This document shows, piece by piece, positions 7,844 to 10,288 of a stretch of 10,288 nt of DNA. The translations under genes and the position numbers were made by a program. This DNA comes from Muribaculaceae bacterium (GTDB lineage Bacteria; Bacteroidota; Bacteroidia; Bacteroidales; Muribaculaceae), in assembly GCA_022511505.1 (NCBI GenBank), contig JAFLTK010000035.1, positions 1 through 10,288 of the forward strand. Reading direction: 5' to 3'. Numbering within the stretch: the first letter of the stretch is position 1; each line of letters starts with the position of its first letter. The notes under the pieces were generated by a model. That model made no database searches. It had not been told where the DNA came from and saw only the letters and a list, made by a program, of their open reading frames with translations.

Positions 7844-8284
7844 ATGGCGAATATCGACTCCCACTCGACATCAAACGTCAACGACTGCAAGATTATCACG
7901 CTCAAGCGCGTGGCGCTCCCCGAGGCAGGCAACTACTCGGCAGTTCAAAACACACCTCCGTTTCCTTTCAACGTGCGTCGCATTTATTATCTGTATGACC
8001 TACCGTCTGATACTGAGCGTGGAGGACATTCACATTACACTGAACAACGACTGATTGTGGCCGTTGCGGGCAGTTTTGACGTAACTGTTGACGACGGTAA
8101 GAACCGCCGAACGTTCCACCTTGACCGCCCGTATCGCGCCCTATACATCCCTGCCGGTATATGGCGAACAATCGATAATTTCTCCGCCGCAAGCGTATGT
8201 CTGGCATTGGCATCAAACACCTTTGACGAGGCCGATTACGTCCGCGACTACAATCTGTTCCTTCAACTGACAGCCTCAAAATGA
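7844..8284 (+). CDS. dTDP-4-keto-6-deoxyglucose 3,4-ketoisomerase (FdtA/QdtA-like)
   Basis: This 146-residue cytoplasmic cupin is predicted to move the keto group of dTDP-4-keto-6-deoxyglucose from C4 to C3, giving the Fuc3N or Qui3N precursor. The family hallmark is present: ERGGHSHYTEQ (58-68) with H62 and H64 in the positions of the known active-site histidines. It is preceded by VRRIYYLYDLP (44-54) and followed by AGSFDVTVDDG (75-85), the IPAGIWRTIDNFS strand (102-114) and FDEADYVRDYNLF (127-139). These are strong matches to FdtA. It differs in the N-terminal part, where the usual D-x-R-G is replaced by PEAGNYSAV (26-34). The stop overlaps the start of the aminotransferase (ATGA at 8281-8284), consistent with translational coupling and sequential steps. 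FdtA and QdtA differ in C4 stereochemistry, which cannot be told apart by eye, so no gene symbol is given. Confidence 0.9.
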   Translation: MANIDSHSTSNVNDCKIITLKRVALPEAGNYSAVQNTPPFPFNVRRIYYLYDLPSDTERGGHSHYTEQRLIVAVAGSFDVTVDDGKNRRTFHLDRPYRALYIPAGIWRTIDNFSAASVCLALASNTFDEADYVRDYNLFLQLTASK

Positions 8285-9417
8285 AACGATATCCCTTTCT
8301 ATCGCTTGCCGACACCAATGCGCCTTACCTTGAACGCATGAAAGAGGCCGCCGCCCGGGTCATCGACTCGGGACGCTATATCGGCGGACCGGAGGTTGAG
8401 CGTTTTGAGAAACACCTTGCCGAGACAGTGCAAGTTCCCCATGCCGTCGGCGTCGCCAATGGTCTCGACGCTCTGCGACTCATCCTTCGCGCCTACATCC
8501 ATCTGGGGCGCCTTCAGCCCGGCGACGAAGTGCTCGTCCCGGCCAACACCTATATCGCTACTTTCCTGGCTATCAGCGACGCCGGGCTTAAACCGATACC
8601 CGTCGAGCCTTCGCCGGTCACAATGAATATCGACTCGACGTTGATTGAAGATGCCGTTACCTCCAAGACGCGCGCTATCATGCCTGTTCATCTCTACGGC
8701 CGCGTAGCGTGGGACGAGACGATGGCCGACGTCGTCAAGCGTCACGACCTGCTCGTCATCGAGGATAATGCCCAGGCAATCGGTGCCCGTGCAACCGTTC
8801 CCGGCCTCAACGGTCATTTCCCGACCGGCTCGCTCGGCCACGCGGCTGCGTTCAGTTTCTACCCCACCAAAAACATCGGCGCTCTTGGCGACGCCGGTGC
8901 CGTCACCACCGCCGACCCCGCACTTGCCGCCACCGTCCGCGCTCTCGCCAACTATGGCAGCGATCGCCGCTATCACAATATCATGCAAGGCTTTAACTCA
9001 CGCCTTGACCCCATTCAAGCCGCAATTCTCGACGTGAAACTCGACTATCTCGACCTCGAGAACGCCGCACGCTTTGATCGCGCCGTGGCCTATAGCAATA
9101 ACATCACCAACCCGGCCGTCGGGCTGCCGTTAATGTCGTCGATGCCAACCGATTGCGTCTGGCACCAATATGTCATAACCGTCGACCCGGCCCGACGTGA
9201 CAAGATTCGCCAACTGTTGCTTGACCGAGGTGTGGAGACCGACATCCACTATGCCGTTCCGCCACATCTACAGCCCTGCTATGCGGCTGAGTTTGCCGGC
9301 GTCCAACTACCTGTTACAGAGCGGCTTGTCAACTCGATTATCTCGCTTCCCATTGGCCCCGGCACCCCGATAACCGACATTGTCGAGATTTCGCATATCA
9401 TAAACGTAACCATCTGA
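8281..9417 (+). CDS. PLP-dependent sugar-3-aminotransferase (FdtB/QdtB-like, DegT family)
   Basis: This 378-residue cytoplasmic enzyme of the DegT/DnrJ/EryC1/StrS family probably transfers an amino group from glutamate to C3 of the 3-keto sugar made by the previous gene, giving dTDP-Fuc3N or dTDP-Qui3N. Motifs in order: GRYIGGPEVERFE (31-43), GVANGLDALRL (57-67, phosphate-binding turn), EVLVPANTYIAT (83-94), MPVHLYG (134-140), VIEDNAQAIGA (159-169, where D162 contacts the pyridine nitrogen), SFYPTKNIGALGDAGA (192-207, with K197 as Schiff-base lysine), GFNSRLDPIQAAIL (237-250) and GVETDIHY (317-324). The length is normal. The ANTYIAT and FYPTKNIGALGD segments are close to FdtB/QdtB rather than to ArnB or PseC types. 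Product identity is inferred from the neighbouring ketoisomerase genes. The N-acetyltransferase that usually follows (FdtC/QdtC) is not in the window. Confidence 0.93.
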   Translation: MKRYPFLSLADTNAPYLERMKEAAARVIDSGRYIGGPEVERFEKHLAETVQVPHAVGVANGLDALRLILRAYIHLGRLQPGDEVLVPANTYIATFLAISDAGLKPIPVEPSPVTMNIDSTLIEDAVTSKTRAIMPVHLYGRVAWDETMADVVKRHDLLVIEDNAQAIGARATVPGLNGHFPTGSLGHAAAFSFYPTKNIGALGDAGAVTTADPALAATVRALANYGSDRRYHNIMQGFNSRLDPIQAAILDVKLDYLDLENAARFDRAVAYSNNITNPAVGLPLMSSMPTDCVWHQYVITVDPARRDKIRQLLLDRGVETDIHYAVPPHLQPCYAAEFAGVQLPVTERLVNSIISLPIGPGTPITDIVEISHIINVTI

Positions 9418-9440
9418 AAACCAACCATTTCTGACTTCAA

Positions 9441-10274
9441 ATGGCAAAGAAGAAACAATCTCAACCTATATATGTCCTGCTGCTGGCCGTCGTAGCTCTG
9501 GCGGTCCTCTACTTCTCGAGCCGAGAGTCGGCCCAAAGCGTCGAACTGCCCGAGGGCAACGTTCCCGCCGCATCCTCGCTATTGTCGGTCAAGACAGCGC
9601 CCGGCCTAAAGACCCACCTCGTCCATTATCGCGGTTTTGACGTCAATTTCAACTCCAAAGAGCATATCCCCAACTGGGTGGCATGGGAACTAACTGCCGA
9701 TGAAGTCAAAGGCGACCTAAAGCGCACCGACAACTTCATGGCCGACCCTAACGTCAAGGGCTCCGCAACGCCCGACGACTATCGCCACTCGTCGTGGGAC
9801 CGCGGACACATGGCTCCGGCCGGCGACATGAAGTGGAACAAAACTGCAATGGAGGAGTCGTTCTACATGACCAACATGGTGCCCCAAGACCCTGACCTCA
9901 ATCGCGGTTCGTGGAACAAACTCGAGCAGAAATGTCGCGACTGGGCCGCGGCCGACAGCGCGATTTACATCGTCTGCGGACCGGTCCCCGGCGACACCCC
10001 GATTGCCCATATCGGCCTGACCGGCGTCACCGTCCCGGCGCGCTTTTTCAAGGTCATCCTGTCGCCCTACGCCAAGCCGGCCCGCGGTATCGGCTTCATT
10101 TTCAATAACGGCGATAACCCCGGCGGCATGCAACAATGTGCCGTATCGATTGATAGCGTCGAGGCGTTGACCGGCCACGATTTCTTCTCGGCATTGCCCG
10201 ACGATATTGAGGCCGACCTCGAGTCACAGTGCAATTTCAACCAGTGGAGCCGCGTCAAACCTAAAAGCAAATGA
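9441..10274 (+). CDS. DNA/RNA non-specific endonuclease, membrane-anchored or secreted
   Basis: This 277-residue protein of the NUC1/Serratia nuclease family (beta-beta-alpha metal fold) cleaves DNA and RNA without strong sequence preference. The catalytic DRGH motif is in SSWDRGHMAPAGDM (117-130) with H123 as general base. TNMVPQDPDLNRGSWNKLE (144-162) carries the Mg-binding Asn (N154) and the Glu (E162), with spacing like that of the Serratia enzyme. The N terminus is MAKKKQ followed by a hydrophobic helix (about 10-25), so it is anchored in the inner membrane or exported to the periplasm. The helix lacks a clear cleavage site, which favours an anchor. Four cysteines (165, 179, 233, 264) could form disulfides. 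No immunity protein or secretion-system toxin domain is fused. A housekeeping nutrient or extracellular-DNA nuclease is more likely than a toxin. It lies 23 bases after the aminotransferase gene, so it is probably co-transcribed without sharing the pathway. Confidence 0.93.
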   Translation: MAKKKQSQPIYVLLLAVVALAVLYFSSRESAQSVELPEGNVPAASSLLSVKTAPGLKTHLVHYRGFDVNFNSKEHIPNWVAWELTADEVKGDLKRTDNFMADPNVKGSATPDDYRHSSWDRGHMAPAGDMKWNKTAMEESFYMTNMVPQDPDLNRGSWNKLEQKCRDWAAADSAIYIVCGPVPGDTPIAHIGLTGVTVPARFFKVILSPYAKPARGIGFIFNNGDNPGGMQQCAVSIDSVEALTGHDFFSALPDDIEADLESQCNFNQWSRVKPKSK

Positions 10275-10288
10275 TGACCAACGATACC
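10271..10288 (+). CDS. Probable start of the next gene, cut by the window edge
   Basis: ATG at 10271 overlaps the nuclease stop (ATGA at 10271-10274), and a second in-frame ATG follows at 10274. The reading frame stays open for the six codons left (MMTNDT). The overlap resembles the ATGA overlap seen between the ketoisomerase and aminotransferase genes, so the gene run probably continues. Nothing can be said about the product. Confidence 0.4.

Noticed and set aside
8299..8988. 229-codon open frame on the minus strand within the aminotransferase gene
   Set aside because: It lies wholly antisense to a clearly recognised enzyme; its predicted protein is rich in Gly, Val and Asp with no motif, as expected from the GC-rich complementary frame.
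9441..10274. Nuclease as a secreted antibacterial toxin with immunity gene
   Set aside because: No PAAR, LXG, RHS, Hcp or other delivery domain is present, and no immunity gene can be seen before the window ends. The simple anchor-plus-catalytic layout fits ordinary NUC1 enzymes.
1..10288. CRISPR array, insertion sequence, integrase or riboswitch
   Set aside because: Reading both strands showed no regularly spaced direct repeats, no transposase or recombinase motifs, and no leader long enough for a riboswitch. The longest gap is the 184-base region 4549-4732.

Overview
The window most likely comes from the chromosome of a Bacteroidales bacterium, perhaps Muribaculaceae-like. The evidence is a Bacteroidetes-type promoter (TAnnTTTG with a TTG element 19 bases upstream), start codons without Shine-Dalgarno sites, a tRNA gene with no encoded CCA, and the style of the proteins. 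The family-level placement is a guess from base composition and protein style. All genes are on the + strand.

Region 1 (1-102) is the 3' part of a tRNA-Pro(CGG) gene followed by a strong intrinsic terminator. Region 2 (145-4548) is one very large gene of 1467 residues. It joins an N-terminal GHKL/Hsp90-type ATPase of the sacsin/NO VEIN kind to a C-terminal DUF3883 (NOV_C) PD-(D/E)xK nuclease-like domain. It is less GC-rich than the genes after it and sits next to a tRNA gene. It is a candidate single-gene defence or nucleic-acid quality-control protein, but nothing in the window proves this.

Region 3 (4549-4732) is intergenic and carries the promoter. Region 4 (4733-10274 and beyond) is a compact run of seven genes with gaps of 29 bases or less, or overlaps, and no visible terminator. 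In order they are: a secreted heavy-metal-associated (HMA) domain protein with a repetitive Lys/Pro/Thr tail and a second cysteine cluster; rmlB; rmlA; two tandem FdtA/QdtA-type sugar ketoisomerase cupins; an FdtB/QdtB-type PLP aminotransferase; and a membrane-anchored or secreted DNA/RNA non-specific endonuclease. Another gene appears to start at the right edge.

The five middle genes form a pathway: glucose-1-phosphate to dTDP-glucose (RmlA), to dTDP-4-keto-6-deoxyglucose (RmlB), to the 3-keto isomer (FdtA-like), to a dTDP-3-amino-3,6-dideoxyhexose (FdtB-like). This is a precursor for surface polysaccharide or protein glycans. No N-acetyltransferase or glycosyltransferase is in view. The most interesting details are the tandem ketoisomerases, each of which lacks a different conserved motif, the NOV-like ATPase-nuclease beside tRNA-Pro, and the unusual HMA protein.
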